In this document: positions 21,678-34,750 of the stretch, piece after piece
Layout: each line of letters starts with the position of its first letter
How positions within the stretch are numbered: the stretch's first letter is position 1
Origin: Numenius arquata
Lineage: Eukaryota; Chordata; Aves; Charadriiformes; Scolopacidae
Direction of reading: 5' to 3'
Assembly: GCF_964106895.1 (NCBI RefSeq)
Contig: NW_027414678.1
Location: 310,001 to 374,000 of the forward strand
DNA: 64,000 nucleotides
The notes under the pieces: generated by a model
Told to the model about the DNA's origin: nothing
The model's database searches: none
Seen by the model: only the letters and a program-made list of their open reading frames with translations
Translations under genes and position numbers: made by a program

Positions 21678-23839
21678 GGGAGCTACTTGCATTGCCACCC
21701 AGACTTTGGGGCTGTGCGCTTTCCTGGCCACTCTATCCTCAAAAGAACCTTTTGTTCACTTTCTCCCAGCACCGGCCTCCAAAAATTCAAAACGATAGGA
21801 GCTGACTCCACAACCCGGGTGGCAGCCAGAACACCTCCTGCTTCTTTTGAACGTCTCTGAGAACTACTTGCATTGCCACCCAGACTTTGGGGCTGCGGGC
21901 TTTCCTGGCCACTCTATCCTCAAAAGGACCTTTTGTACACTTTATCCCCGCTCCGGCCTCCAGTACGCCGATCGTCCGGAGATGAGTCCTACTCCCAAGG
22001 TGGCAGCCAGAACAACTCTTACTTTCTTTCAAGGACTCTGGGAACTACTTGCATTGCCACCCAGACTTTGGGGCTGCGGGCTTTCCTGGCCACTCTATCC
22101 ACAAAAGCACCTTTTGTTCACTTTTTCCCAACACCGCCCTCCAATATGCCGAACATCCTGGCCTGGCTCCCACAGCCAAGGTGGCAGCCAGAACAACTCT
22201 TGCTTTCTTTCAAGGTCTCTGGGAACTACTTGCATTGCCACCCAGAGTTTGGGGCTGCGGGCTTTCCTGGCCGCTCTGTCCTCACAAGAAACTTTTTTCT
22301 TTATCATTTTCCTGCACCGGGCCATAAAAATTCCTGCCGTCAGGAGCTGACTCCAACAACCAAGGTGGCAGCCAGAACATCTTTAGATTTTTAGGAACTC
22401 CTCTGTGAGCTACTTGCATTGGCACCCAGACTTCGGGGCTGTGGGCTTTTCTGACCACTCTATCCTCAAAAGCACCTTTTGTTCACTTTCTCCCAGCAAC
22501 GGACCCCAATATGCCGAACATCCTGGCCTGGCTCCCACAGCCAAGGTGGCAGCCAGAACAACTCTCTGGGAACTACTTGCCTTGCCACCCAGACTTTGGG
22601 GCTGCGGGCTTTCCTGGCCACTCTATCCTCAAAAGCACCTTTTGTACACTTTATACCAGCTCCGGCCTCCAATACGCCGAGCGTCCGGAGCTGAGTCCTA
22701 CTCCCAAGGTGGCAGCCAGAACAACTCTTACTTTCTTTCAAGGTCTCTGGGAACTACTTGCATTGCCACCCAGACTTTGGGGCTGCGGGCTTTCCTGGCC
22801 ACTCTATCCTCAAAAGCACCTTTTGTTCACTTTTTCCCAACACCGGCCTCCAATATGCCGATCGTCCTGGCCTGGCTCCCAAAACCAAGGTAGCAGCCAG
22901 AACAACTCTTGCTTTTTTTAAAGTCTCTGGGAACTACTTGCATTGTCACCCAGAGTTTGGGGCTGTGGGCTTTCCTGGCCACTCTGTCCTCACAAGCAAC
23001 TTTTTTCTTTATCATTTTCCTGCACCGGGCCATAAAAACTCCTGCCGTCAGGAGCTGACTCCAACAACCAAGGTGGCAGCCAGAACATCTTTAGATTTTT
23101 AGGAATTCCTCTGGGAACAATTTGCATTGCCACCCAGACTTTGGGGCTGCGGGCTTTCCTGGCCACTCTATCCTCAAAAGCACCTTTTGTTCACTTTCTC
23201 CCAGCACCGGCCTCCAAAAATTCCAATCGTCTTGGCCTGGCTCCTACAACCCAGGTGGCAGCCAGAACACCTCCTGCTTCTTTTGAACGTCTCTGAGAAC
23301 TACTTGCATTGCCACCCAGACTTTGGGGCTGAGTGCTTTCCTGGCCACTCTATCCACAAAAGAACCTTTTGTTCACTTTTTCCCAGCACCGGCCTCCAAT
23401 ATGACGAACATCCAGAGCTGAGACCTACACCCAAGGCTGTAGCCAGAATAACTCTTGCTTGTTTTCAAGGTCTCTGGGAGCTACTTGCATTGCCACCCAG
23501 ACTTTGGGGCTGCGGGCTTTCCTGGCCACTCTATCCTCAAAAGCACCTTTTGTTCACTTTCTCCCAGCACCGGCCTCCAAAAATTCCAATCGTCCTGGCC
23601 TGGCTCCTACAACCCAAGGTGGCAGCCAGAACAACTCATACTTTCTTTCAAGGTCTCTGGGAACTACTTGCATTGCCACCCAGACTTTGGGGCTGAGTGC
23701 TTTCCTGACCACTCTATCCACAAAAGCACCTTTTGTTCACTTTTTCCCAGCACCGGCCTCCAATATGACGAACATCAAGAGCTGAGATCTACACACAAGG
23801 CTCTAGCCAGAATAAATCTTGCTTGTTTTCAAGGTCTCT
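21678..23839 (+). repeat. 12-monomer HOR, copy 1 (2,162 bp)
   Basis: The order is h f b c b f g c a' e' a' e'. The next copy begins 2,162 bp later at 23,840. This is 18 bp short of 12 average monomers because one monomer has an 18 bp deletion at about 22,562-22,567. The e' copies at both ends of this domain read catcaagagc and acacacaaggct, a local signature. Confidence 0.9.
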
Positions 23840-25656
23840 GGGAGCTACTTGCATTGCCACCCAGACTTTGGGGCTGTGCGCTTTCCTGGCCACTCTATCC
23901 TCAAAAGAACCTTTTGTTCACTTTCTCCCAGCACCGGCCTCCAAAAATTCAAAACGATAGGAGCTGACTCCACAACCCGGGTGGCAGCCAGAACACCTCC
24001 TGCTTCTTTTGAACGTCTCTGAGAACTACTTGCATTGCCACCCAGACTTTGGGGCTGCGGGCTTTCCTGGCCACTCTATCCTCAAAAGGACCTTTTGTAC
24101 ACTTTATCCCCGCTCCGGCCTCCAGTACGCCGATCGTCCGGAGATGAGTCCTACTCCCAAGGTGGCAGCCAGAACAACTCTTACTTTCTTTCAAGGACTC
24201 TGGGAACTACTTGCATTGCCACCCAGACTTTGGGGCTGCGGGCTTTCCTGGCCACTCTATCCACAAAAGCACCTTTTGTTCACTTTTTCCCAACACCGCC
24301 CTCCAATATGCCGAACATCCTGGCCTGGCTCCCACAGCCAAGGTGGCAGCCAGAACAACTCTTGCTTTCTTTCAAGGTCTCTGGGAACTACTTGCATTGC
24401 CACCCAGAATTTGGGGCTGCGGGCTTTCCTTGCCACTCTGTCCTCACAAAAACTTTTTTTCTTTATCATTTTCCTGCACCGGGCCATAAGAATTCCTGCC
24501 GTCAGGAGCTGACTCCAACAACCAAGGTGGCAGCCAGAACATCTTTAGATTTTTAGGAACTCCTCTGGGAACTACTTGCATTGCCACCCAGACTTTGGGG
24601 CTGCGGCTTTCCTGGCCACGCTATCCTCAAAAGCACCTTTTGTTCACTTTTTCCCAGCACCGGCCTCCAATATGAAGAACATCCAGTGCTGAGATCTACA
24701 CCCAAGGCTGTAGCCAGAACAACTCATACTTTCTTTCAAGGTCTCTGGGAACTACTTGCATTGCCACCCAGACTTTGGGGCTGCGGGCTTTCCTGGCCGC
24801 TCTGTCCTCACAAGAAACTTTTTTCTTTATCATTTTCCTGCACCGGGCCATAAAAATTCCTGCCGTCAGGAGCTGACTCCAACAACCAAGGTGGCAGCCA
24901 GAACATCTTTAGATTTTTAGGAACTCCTCTGTGAGCTACTTGCATTGGCACCCAGACTTCGGGGCTGTGGGCTTTTCTGACCACTCTATCCTCAAAAGCA
25001 CCTTTTGTTCACTTTCTCCCAGCAACGGACCCCAATATGCCGAACATCCTGGCCTGGCTCCCACAGCCAAGGTGGCAGCCAGAACAACTCTTGCTTTCTT
25101 TCAAGGTCTCTGGGAACTACTTGCCTTGCCACCCAGACTTTGGGGCTGCGGGCTTTCCTGGCCACTCTATCCTCAAAAGCACCTTTTGTACACTTTATCC
25201 CAGCTCCGGCCTCCAATACGCCGAGCGTCCGGAGCTGAGTCCTACTCCCAAGGTGGCAGCCAGAACAACTCTTACTTTCTTTCAAGGTCTCTGGGAACTA
25301 CTTGCATTGCCACCCAGACTTTGGGGCTGCGGGCTTTCCTGGCCACTCTATCCACAAAAGCACCTTTTGTTCACTTTTTCCCAACACCGGCCTCCAATAT
25401 GCCGATCGTCCTGGCCTGGCTCCCAAAACCAAGGTAGCAGCCAGAACAACTCTTGCTTTTTTTAAAGTCTCTGGGAACTACTTGCATTGTCACCCAGAGT
25501 TTGGGGCTGTGGGCTTTCCTGGCCACTCTGTCCTCACAAGCAACTTTTTTCTTTATCATTTTCCTGCACCGGGCCATAAAAACTCCTGCCGTCAGGAGCT
25601 GACTCCAACAACCAAGGTGGCAGCCAGAACATCTTTAGATTTTTAGGAATTCCTCT
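23840..25656 (+). repeat. 12-monomer HOR, copy 2, partial with insertion
   Basis: It begins h f b c like copy 1, then has two extra monomers (e, c) at 24567-24930, then resumes b f g c before leaving the 12-mer order at 25,657. The offset to copy 1 rises from 2,162 to 2,526 bp across the insertion, exactly 364 bp. The monomer that has the 18 bp deletion in copy 1 is intact here. Confidence 0.9.
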
Positions 25657-28600
25657 TGGAACAATTTGCATTGCCACCCAGACTTTGGGGCTGCGGGCTT
25701 ACCTGGCCACTCTATCGTCAAAAGCACCTTTTGTTCTCTTTCTCCCAGCACCGGCCTCCAAAAATTCCAAACGTCCTGGCCTGGCTCCTACAACCCAAGG
25801 TGGCAGCCAGAACACCTCCTGCTTCTTTTGAACGTCTCTGGGAACTACTTGCATTGGCACCCAGACTTCGGGGCTGTGGGCTTTTCTGACCACTCTGTCG
25901 TCAAAAGCACCTTTTTTTCACTTTTTCCCAGCACCGGACCCCAATATGCCGAACATCCTGGCCTGGCTCCCACAGCCAAGGTGGCAGCCAGAACAACTCT
26001 TGCTTTCTTTCAAGGTCTCTGGGAACTACTTGCCTTGCCACCCAGACTTTGGGGCTGCGGGCTTTCCTCGCCACTCTATCTTGAAAAGCACAGTTTTCTT
26101 TATTATATTCCTGCACCGGGTCATAAAAATTCCGACCTACAGAAGCTGATTCCCACAACCAAGAATGCCGCCAAAACACCTTTGGATTATTAGGAACTCC
26201 TCTGGGAACTACTTGCATTGCCACCCAGACTTTGGGGCTGCGGCTTTCCTGGCCACTCTATCCTCAAAAGCACCTTTTGTTCACTTTCTCCCAGCACCGG
26301 CCTCCAAAAATTCCAAACGTCCTGGCCTGGCTCCTACAACCCAGGTGGCAGCCAGAACACCTCCTGCTTTTTTTAAAGTCTCTGGGAACTACTTGCATTG
26401 CCACCCAGACTTCGGGGCTGTGGGCTTTTCTGACCACTCTATCGTCAAAAGAACCTTTTTTTCACTTTTTACCAGCACCGGACCCCAATATGCCGAACAT
26501 CCTGGCCTGGCTCCCACAGCCAAGGTGGCAGCCAGAACAACTCTTGCTTTCTTTCAAGGTCTCTGGGAACTACTTGCATTGCCACCCAGAATTTGGGGCT
26601 GCGGGCTTTCCTGGCCACTCTGTCCTCACAAGAACGTTTTTTCTTTATCATTTTCCTGCACCGGGCCATAAAAATTCCTGTCGTCAGGAGCTGACTCCAA
26701 CAACCAAGGTGGCAGCCAGAACATCTTTAGATTTTTAGGAACTCCTCTGGGAACTACTTGCATTGCCACCCAGACTTTGGGGCTGCGGCTTTCCTGGCCA
26801 CGCTATCCTCAAAAGCACCTTTTGTTCACTTTTTCTCAGCACCGGCCTCCAAAAATTCCAAACGTCCTGGCCTGGTTCCCACACCCAAGGTGGCAGGCAG
26901 AACAAATCTTGCTTTCTTTCAAGGTGTCTGGAAACTACTAGCATTGCTACCCAGACTTTGGGGCTGCGGGCTTTCCTGGCCACTCTATCCACAAAAGCAC
27001 CTTTTGTTCACTTTTTCCCAACACCGGCCTCCAATATGCTGATCGTCCTGGCCTGGCTCCCAAAACCAAGGTAGCAGCCAGAACAACTCTTGCTTTTTTT
27101 AAAGTCTCTGGGAACTACTTGCATTGTCACCCAGAGTTTGGGGCTGCGGGCTTTCCTGGCCACTCTGTCCTCACAAGAACCTTTTTTCTTTATCATTTTC
27201 CTGCACCGGGCCATAAAAATTCCTGCCGTCAGGAGCTGACTCCAACAACCAAGGTGGCAGCCAGAACATCTTTAGATTTTTAGGAACTCCTCTGGGAACT
27301 ACTTGCATTGCCACCCAGACTTTGGGGCTGCGGGCTTTTCTGACCACTCTATCGTCAAAAGAACCTTATTTTCACTTTTTCCCAGCACCGGACCCCAATA
27401 TGCCGAACATCCTGGCCTGGCTCCCACAGCCAAGGTAGCAGCCAGAACAACTCTTGCTTTCTTTCAAGGTCTCTGGGAACTACTTGCATTGCCACCCAGA
27501 ATTTGGGGCTGCGGGCTTTCCTGGCCACTCTGTCCTCACAATAACGTTTTTTCTTTAATATTTTCCTGCACCGGGCCATAAGAATTCCTGCCGTCAGGAG
27601 CTGATTCCAACAACCAAGGTGGCAGCCAGAACATCTTTAGATTTTTAGGAACTCCTCTGGGAACTACTTGCATTGCCACCCAGACTTTGGGGCTGCGGCT
27701 TTCCTGGCCACTCTATCCTCAAAAGCACCTTTTGTTCACTTTCTCCCAGCACCGGCCTCCAAAAATTCCAAACGTCCTGGCCTGGCTCCTACAACCCAGG
27801 TGGCAGCCAGAACACCTCCTGCTTCTTTTGAACGTCTCTGAGAATTACTTGCATTGCCACCCAGACTTTGGGGCTGAGTGCTTTCCTGACCACTCTATCC
27901 ACAAAAGCACCTTTTGTTCTCTTTTTCCCAGCACCGGCCTCCAATATGAAGAACATCCAGAGCTGAGATCTACACCCAAGGCTGTAGCCGGAATAACTCT
28001 TGCTTGTTTTCAAGGTCTCTGGGAACTACTTGCATTGCTACCCAGACTTTGGGGCTGTGGGCTTTCCTGGCCACGCTATTCTCAAAAGCACCTTTTGTTC
28101 ACTTTTTCCCAGCACTGGCCTCCAATATGAAGAACATCCAGTGCTGAGATCTACACCCAAGGCGGCAGCCAGAACAACTCTTGCTTTCTTTCAAGGTCTC
28201 TGGGAACTACTTGCATTGCCACCCAGACTTTGGGGCTGTGGGCTTACCTGGCCACTCTATCCTCAAAAGCACCTTTTTTTACTTTAAACCTGCACCTGAC
28301 CCCAATATGCCGAACATCCTGGCCTGGCTCCCACAGCCAAGGTGGCAGCCAGAACAACTCTTGCTTTCTTTCAAGGTCTCTGGGAACTACTTGCATTGCC
28401 AGCCAGACTTTGGGGCTGCGGGCTTTCCTGGCCACTCTATCCTCAAAAGGACCTTTTGTACACTTTATCCCAGCTCCGGCCTCCAATACGCAGATCGTCC
28501 GGAGCTGAGTCCTACTCCCAAGGTAGCAGCCAGAACAACTCTTGCTTTTTTTAAAGTCTCTGGGAACTACTTGCATTGTCACCCAGAGTTTGGGGCTGTG

Positions 28601-28745
28601 GTCTTTCCTGGCCACTCTGTCCTCACAAGCAACTTTTTTCTTTATCATTTTCCTGCACCGGGCCATAAAAACTCCTGCCGTCAGGAGCTGAATCCAACAA
28701 CCAAGGTGGCAGCCAGAACATCTTTAGATTTCTAGGAATTCCTCT
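25657..28745 (+). repeat. HOR unit: modules Z + W' (17 monomers)
   Basis: The order is a b d a b c (Z), then ag g c b c a e e b f c (W'). Length is 3,089 bp. The same 17 monomers recur at 57847-60935, offset 32,190 bp. Rare markers shared by both copies include cacaataacgttttttc and ttctttaatattttcc in a class c and ccacgctattctc in an e. Not every base matches: cacagttttc near 26,090 corresponds to cacatttttc near 58,280. Confidence 0.93.
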
Positions 28746-31700
28746 TGGAACAATTTGCATTGCCACCCAGACTTTGGGGCTGTGCGCTTTCCTGGCCACT
28801 CTATCGTCAAAAGCACCTTTTGTTCTCTTTCTCCCAGCACCGGCCTCCAAAAATTCCAAACGTCCTGGCCTGGCTCCTACAACCCAAGGTGGCAGCCAGA
28901 ACAACTCATACTTTCTTTCAAGGTCTCTGGGAACTACTTGCATTGCCACCCAGAGTTTGGGGCTGCGGGCTTTCCTGGCCGCTCTGTCCTCGCAAGAAAC
29001 TTTTTTCTTTATCATTTTCCTCCACCGGGCCATAAAAATTCCTGCCGTCAGGAGCTGACTCCAACAACCAAGGTGGCAGCCAGAACATCTTTATATTTTT
29101 AGGAACTCCTCTGGGAACTACTTGCATTGCCACCCAGACTTTGGGGCTGCGGGCTTTCCTGGCCACTCTATCCTCAAAAGAACCTTTTGTTCACTTTCTC
29201 CCAGCACCGGCCTCCAAAAATTCCAAACGATAGGAGCTGACTCCACAACCCGGGTGGCAGCCAGAACACCTCCTGCTTCTTTTGAACGTCTCTGAGAACT
29301 ACTTGCATTGCCACCCAGACTTTGGGGCAGCGGGCTTTCCTGGCCACTCTATCCTCAAAAGGACCTTTTGTACACTTTATCCCCGCTCCGGCCTCCAATA
29401 CGCCGATCGTCCGGAGCTGAGTCCTACTCCCAAGGTGGCAGCCAGAACAACTCTTACTTTCTTTCAAGGACTCTGGGAACTACTTGCATTGCCACCCAGA
29501 GTTTGGGGCTGCGGGCTTTCCTGGCCACTCTGTCCTCACAAGAAACTTTTTTCTTTATCATTTTCCTGCACCGGGCCATAAAAATTCCTGCCGTCAGGAG
29601 CTGACTCCAACAACCAAGGTGGCAGCCAGAACATCTTTAGAGTTTTAGGAATTCCTCTTGGAACAATTTGCATTGCCACCCAGACTTTGGGGCTGCGGGC
29701 TTACCTGGCCACTCTATCGTCAAAAGCACCTTTTGTTCTCTTTCTCCCAGCACCGGCCTCCAAAAATTCCAAACGTCCTGGCCTGGCTCCTACAACCCAA
29801 GGTGGCAGCCAGAACACCTCCTGCTTCTTTTGAACGTCTCTGGGAACTACTTGCATTGGCACCCAGACTTCGGGGCTGTGGGCTTTTCTGACCACTCTAT
29901 CGTCAAAAGCACCTTTTTTTCACTTTTTACCAGCACCGGACCCCAATATGCCGACCATCCTGGCCTGGCTCCCACAGCCAAGGTGGCAGCCAGAACAACT
30001 CTTGCTTTCTTTCAAGGTCTCTGGGAACTACTTGCCTTGCCACCCAGACTTTGGGGCTGCGGGCTTTCCTCGCCACTCTATCTTGAAAAGCACATTTTTC
30101 TTTATTATATTCCTGCACCGGGTCATAAAAATTCCGACCTACAGAAGCTGATTCCCACAACCAAGAATGCCGCCAAAACACCTTTGGATTATTAGGAACT
30201 CCTCTGGGAACTACTTGCATTGGCACCCAGACTTTGGGGCTGTGGGCTTTCCTGGCCACTCTATCCTCACAAGCACCTTTTGTTCACTTTCTCCCAGCAC
30301 CGGCCTCCAAAAATTCCAAACGATAGGAGCTGACTCCACAACCCAGGTGGCAGCCAGAACACCTCCTGCTTCTTTTGAACGTCTCTGAGAACTACTTGCA
30401 TTGCCACCCAGACTTTGGGGCTGAGTGCTTTCTTGACCACTCTATCCACAAAAGCACCTTTTGTTCACTTTTTCCCAGCACCGGCCTCCAATATGACGAA
30501 CATCCAGAGCTGAGATCTACTCCCAAGGTGGCATCCAGAACAACTCTTACTTTCTTTCAAGGACTCTGGGAACTACTTGCATTGCCACCCAGACTTTGGG
30601 TCTGCGGGCTTTCCTGGCCACTCTATCCTCAAAAGCACCTTTTGTTCACTTTCTCCCAGCACCGGCCTCCAAAAATTCCAAACGTCCTGGCCTGGCTCCT
30701 ACAACCCAAGGTGGCAGCCAGAACAACTCTTGCTTTCTTTCAAGGTCTCTGGGAACTACTTGCATTGCCACCCAGAGTTTGGGGCTGCGGGCTTTCCTGG
30801 CCGCTCTGTCCTCAAAAGCACCTTTTGTACACTTTATCCCAGCTCCGGCCTCCAATACGCCGAGCGTCCGGAGCTGAGTCCTACTCCCAAGGTGGCAGCC
30901 AGAACAACTCTTACTTTCTTTCAAGGTCTCTGGGAACTACTTGCATTGCCACCCAGACTTTGGGGCTGCGGGCTTTCCTCGCCACTCTATCTTCAAAAGC
31001 ACCTTTTTTCTTTATTATATTCCTGCACCGGGTCATAAAAATTCCGACCTACAGAAGCTGATTCCCACAACCAGAATGCCGCCAAAACACCTTTGGATTA
31101 TTAGGAACTCCTCTGGGAACTACTTGCATTGCCACCCAGACTTTGGGGCTGCGGGCTTTCCTCGCCACTCTATCTTCAAAAGCACCTTTTTTCTTTATTA
31201 TATTCCTGCACCGGGTCATAAAAATTCCGACCTACAGAAGCTGAATCCCACAACCGGAATGCCGCCAAAACACCTTTGGATTATTAGGAACTCCTCCGGG
31301 AACAATTTGCATTGCCAGCCAGACTTTGGGGCTGCGGGCTTACCGGGCCACTCTATCGTCAAAAGCACCTTTTGTTCTCTTTCTCCCAGCACCGGCCTCC
31401 AAAAATTCCAATCGTCCTGGCCTGGCTCCTACAACCCAAGGCGGTGGCCAGAATAACTCTTGCTTGTTTTCAAGGTCTCTGGGAACTACTTGCATTGCCA
31501 CCCAGACTTTGGGGCTGTGGGCTTTCCTGGCCACTCTATCCTCACAAGCACCTTTTGTTCACTTTCTCCCAGCACCGGCCTCCAAAAATTCCAATCGTCC
31601 TGGCCTGGCTCCTACAACCCAGGTGGCAGCCAGAACACCTCCTGCTTCTTTTGAACGTCTCTGAGAACTACTTGCATTGCCACCCAGACTTTGGGGCTGA

Positions 31701-34700
31701 GTGCTTTCCTGACCACTCTATCCACAAAAGAACCTTTTGTTCACTTTTTCCCAGCACCGGCCTCCAATATGACGAACATCCAGAGCTGAGATCTACACCC
31801 AAGGCTGTAGCCAGAATAACTCTTGCTTGTTTTCAAGGTCTCTGGGAGCTACTTGCATTGCCACCCACACTTTGGGGCTGTGGGCTTTCCTGGCCACTCT
31901 ATCCTCAAAAGCACCTTTTGTTCACTTTCTCCCAACACCGCCCTCCAATATGCCGATCGTCCTGGCCTGGCTCCCAAAACCAAGGTAGCAGTAAGAACAA
32001 CTCTTGCTTTTTTTAAAGTCTCTGGGAACTACTTGCATTGCCACCCAGACTTCGGGGCCGTGGGCTTTTCTGACCACTCTATCGTCAAAAGAACCTTTTT
32101 TTCACTTTTTCCCAGCACCGGACCCCAATATGCCGAACATCCTGGCCTGGCTCCCACAGCCAAGGTGGCAGCCAGAACAACTCTTGCTTTCTTTCAAGGT
32201 CTCTGGGAACTACTTGCATTGCCACCCAGAATTTGGGGCTGCGGGCTTTCCTGGCCACTCTGTCCTCACAAGAACGTTTTTTCTTTATCATTTTCCTGCA
32301 CCGGGCCATAAAAATTCCTGTCGTCAGGAGCTGACTCCAACAACCAAGGTGGCAGCCAGAACAACTCTTGCTTTCTTTCAAGGTCTCTGGGAACTACTTG
32401 CATTGCCACCCAGAATTTGGGGCTGCGGGCTTTCCTGGCCACTCTGTCCTCACAAGAACGTTTTTTCTTTATCATTTTCCTGCACCGGGCCATAAAAATT
32501 CCTGTCGTCAGGAGCTGACTCCAACAACCAAGGTGGCAGCCAGAACATCTTTAGATTTTTAGGAACTCCTCTGGGAACTACTTGCATTGCCACCCAGACT
32601 TTGGGGCTGCGGCTTTCCTGGCCACGCTATCCTCAAAAGCACCTTTTGTTCACTTTTTCCCAGCACCGGCCTCCAATATGAAGAACATCCAGAGCTGAGA
32701 TCTACACCCAAGGCTGTAGCCGGAATAACTCTTGCTTGTTTTCAAGGTCTCTGGGAACTACTTGCATTGCTACCCAGACTTTGGGGCTGTGGGCTTTCCT
32801 GGCCACTCTATCCTCAAAAGCACCTTTTGTTCACTTTCTCCCAGCAACGGACCCCAATATGCCGAACATCCTGGCCTGGTTCCCACAGCCAAGGTGGCAG
32901 CCAGAACAACTCTTGCTTTCTTTCAAGGTCTCTGGGAACTACTTGCCTTGCCACCCAGACTTTGGGGCTGCGGGCTTTCCTGGCCACTCTATCCTCAAAA
33001 GCACCTTTTGTACACTTTATACCAGCTCCGGCCTCCAATACGCCGAGCGTCCGGAGCTGAGTCCTACTCCCAAGGTGGCAGCCAGAACAACTCTTACTTT
33101 CTTTCAAGGTCTCTGGGAACTACTTGCATTGCCACCCAGACTTTGGGGCAGCGGGCTTTCCTGGCCACTCTATCCTCAAAAGCACCTTTTGTTCACTTTT
33201 TCCCAGCACCGGACCCCAATATGCCGAACATCCTGGCCTGGCTCCCACAGCCAAGGTGGCAGCCAGAACAACTCTTGCTTTCTTTCAAGGTCTCTGGGAA
33301 CTACTTGCCTTGCCACCCAGACTTTGGGGCTGCGGGCTTTCCTCGCCACTCTATCTTGAAAAGCACATTTTTCTTTATTATATTCCTGCACCGGGTCATA
33401 AAAATTCCGACCTACAGAAGCTGATTCCCACAACCAAGAATGCCGCCAAAACACCTTTGGATTATTAGGAACTCCTCTGGGAACTACTTGCATTGCCACC
33501 CAGACTTTGGGGCTGCGGCTTTCCTGGCCACTCTATCCTCAAAAGCACCTTTTGTTCACTTTCTCCCAGCACCGGCCTCCAAAAATTCCAAACGTCCTGG
33601 CCTGGCTCCTACAACCCAGGTGGCAGCCAGAACACCTCCTGCTTTTTTTAAAGTCTCTGGGAACTACTTGCATTGCCACCCAGACTTCGGGGCTGTGGGC
33701 TTTTCTGACCACTCTATCGTCAAAAGAACCTTTTTTTCACTTTTTCCCAGCACCGGACCCCAATATGCCGAACATCCTGGCCTGGCTCCCACAGCCAAGG
33801 TGGCAGCCAGAACAACTCTTGCTTTCTTTCAAGGTCTCTGGGAACTACTTGCATTGCCACCCAGAATTTGGGGCTGCGGGCTTTCCTGGCCACTCTGTCC
33901 TCACAAGAACGTTTTTTCTTTATCATTTTCCTGCACCGGGCCATAAAAATTCCTGTCGTCAGGAGCTGACTCCAACAACCAAGGTGGCAGCCAGAACATC
34001 TTTAGATTTTTAGGAACTCCTCTGGGAACTACTTGCATTGCCACCCAGACTTTGGGGCTGCGGCTTTCCTGGCCACGCTATCCTCAAAAGCACCTTTTGT
34101 TCACTTTTTCCCAGCACCGGCCTCCAATATGAAGAACATCCAGAGCTGAGATCTACACCCAAGGCTGTAGCCGGAATAACTCTTGCTTGTTTTCAAGGTC
34201 TCTGGGAACTACTTGCATTGCTACCCAGACTTTGGGGCTGTGGGCTTTCCTGGCCACTCTATCCACAAAAGCACCTTTTGTTCACTTTCTCCCAGCACCG
34301 GCCTCCAAAAATTCCAAACGTCCTGGCCTGGTTCCCACACCCAAGGTGGCAGGCAGAACAACTCTTGCTTTCTTTCAAGGTGTCTGGAAACTACTAGCAT
34401 TGCTACCCAGACTTTGGGGCTGCGGGCTTTCCTGGCCACTCTATCCACAAAAGCACCTTTTGTTCACTTTTTCCCAACACCGGCCTCCAATATGCTGATC
34501 GTCCTGGCCTGGCTCCCAAAACCAAGGTGGCAGGCAGAACAACTCTTGCTTTCTTTCAAGGTCTCTGGGAACTACTTGCATTGCCACCCAGAGTTTGGGG
34601 CTGCGGGCTTTCCTGGCCACTCTGTCCTCACAAGAAACTTTTTTCTTTATCATTTTCCTGCACCGGGCCATAAAAATTCCTGCCGTCAGGAGCTGACTCC

Positions 34701-34750
34701 AACAACCAAGGTGGCAGCCAGAACATCTTTAGAGTTTTAGGAATTCCTCT
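28746..34750 (+). repeat. HOR unit: X + Y variant + Z end + e ag g c (33 monomers)
   Basis: The order is a c h f c, then a b d h e' a f d d a' a' e' g' b c c e b f (g/b) d a b c e ag g c. Length is 6,005 bp. Against the intact module order it has two changes: a one-monomer tandem duplication of c (32205-32572) and a three-monomer deletion leaving a hybrid g/b monomer (33115-33295). The part from 29,659 to 34,750 is a 5,092 bp segment whose first half recurs from 34,751. Confidence 0.92.
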
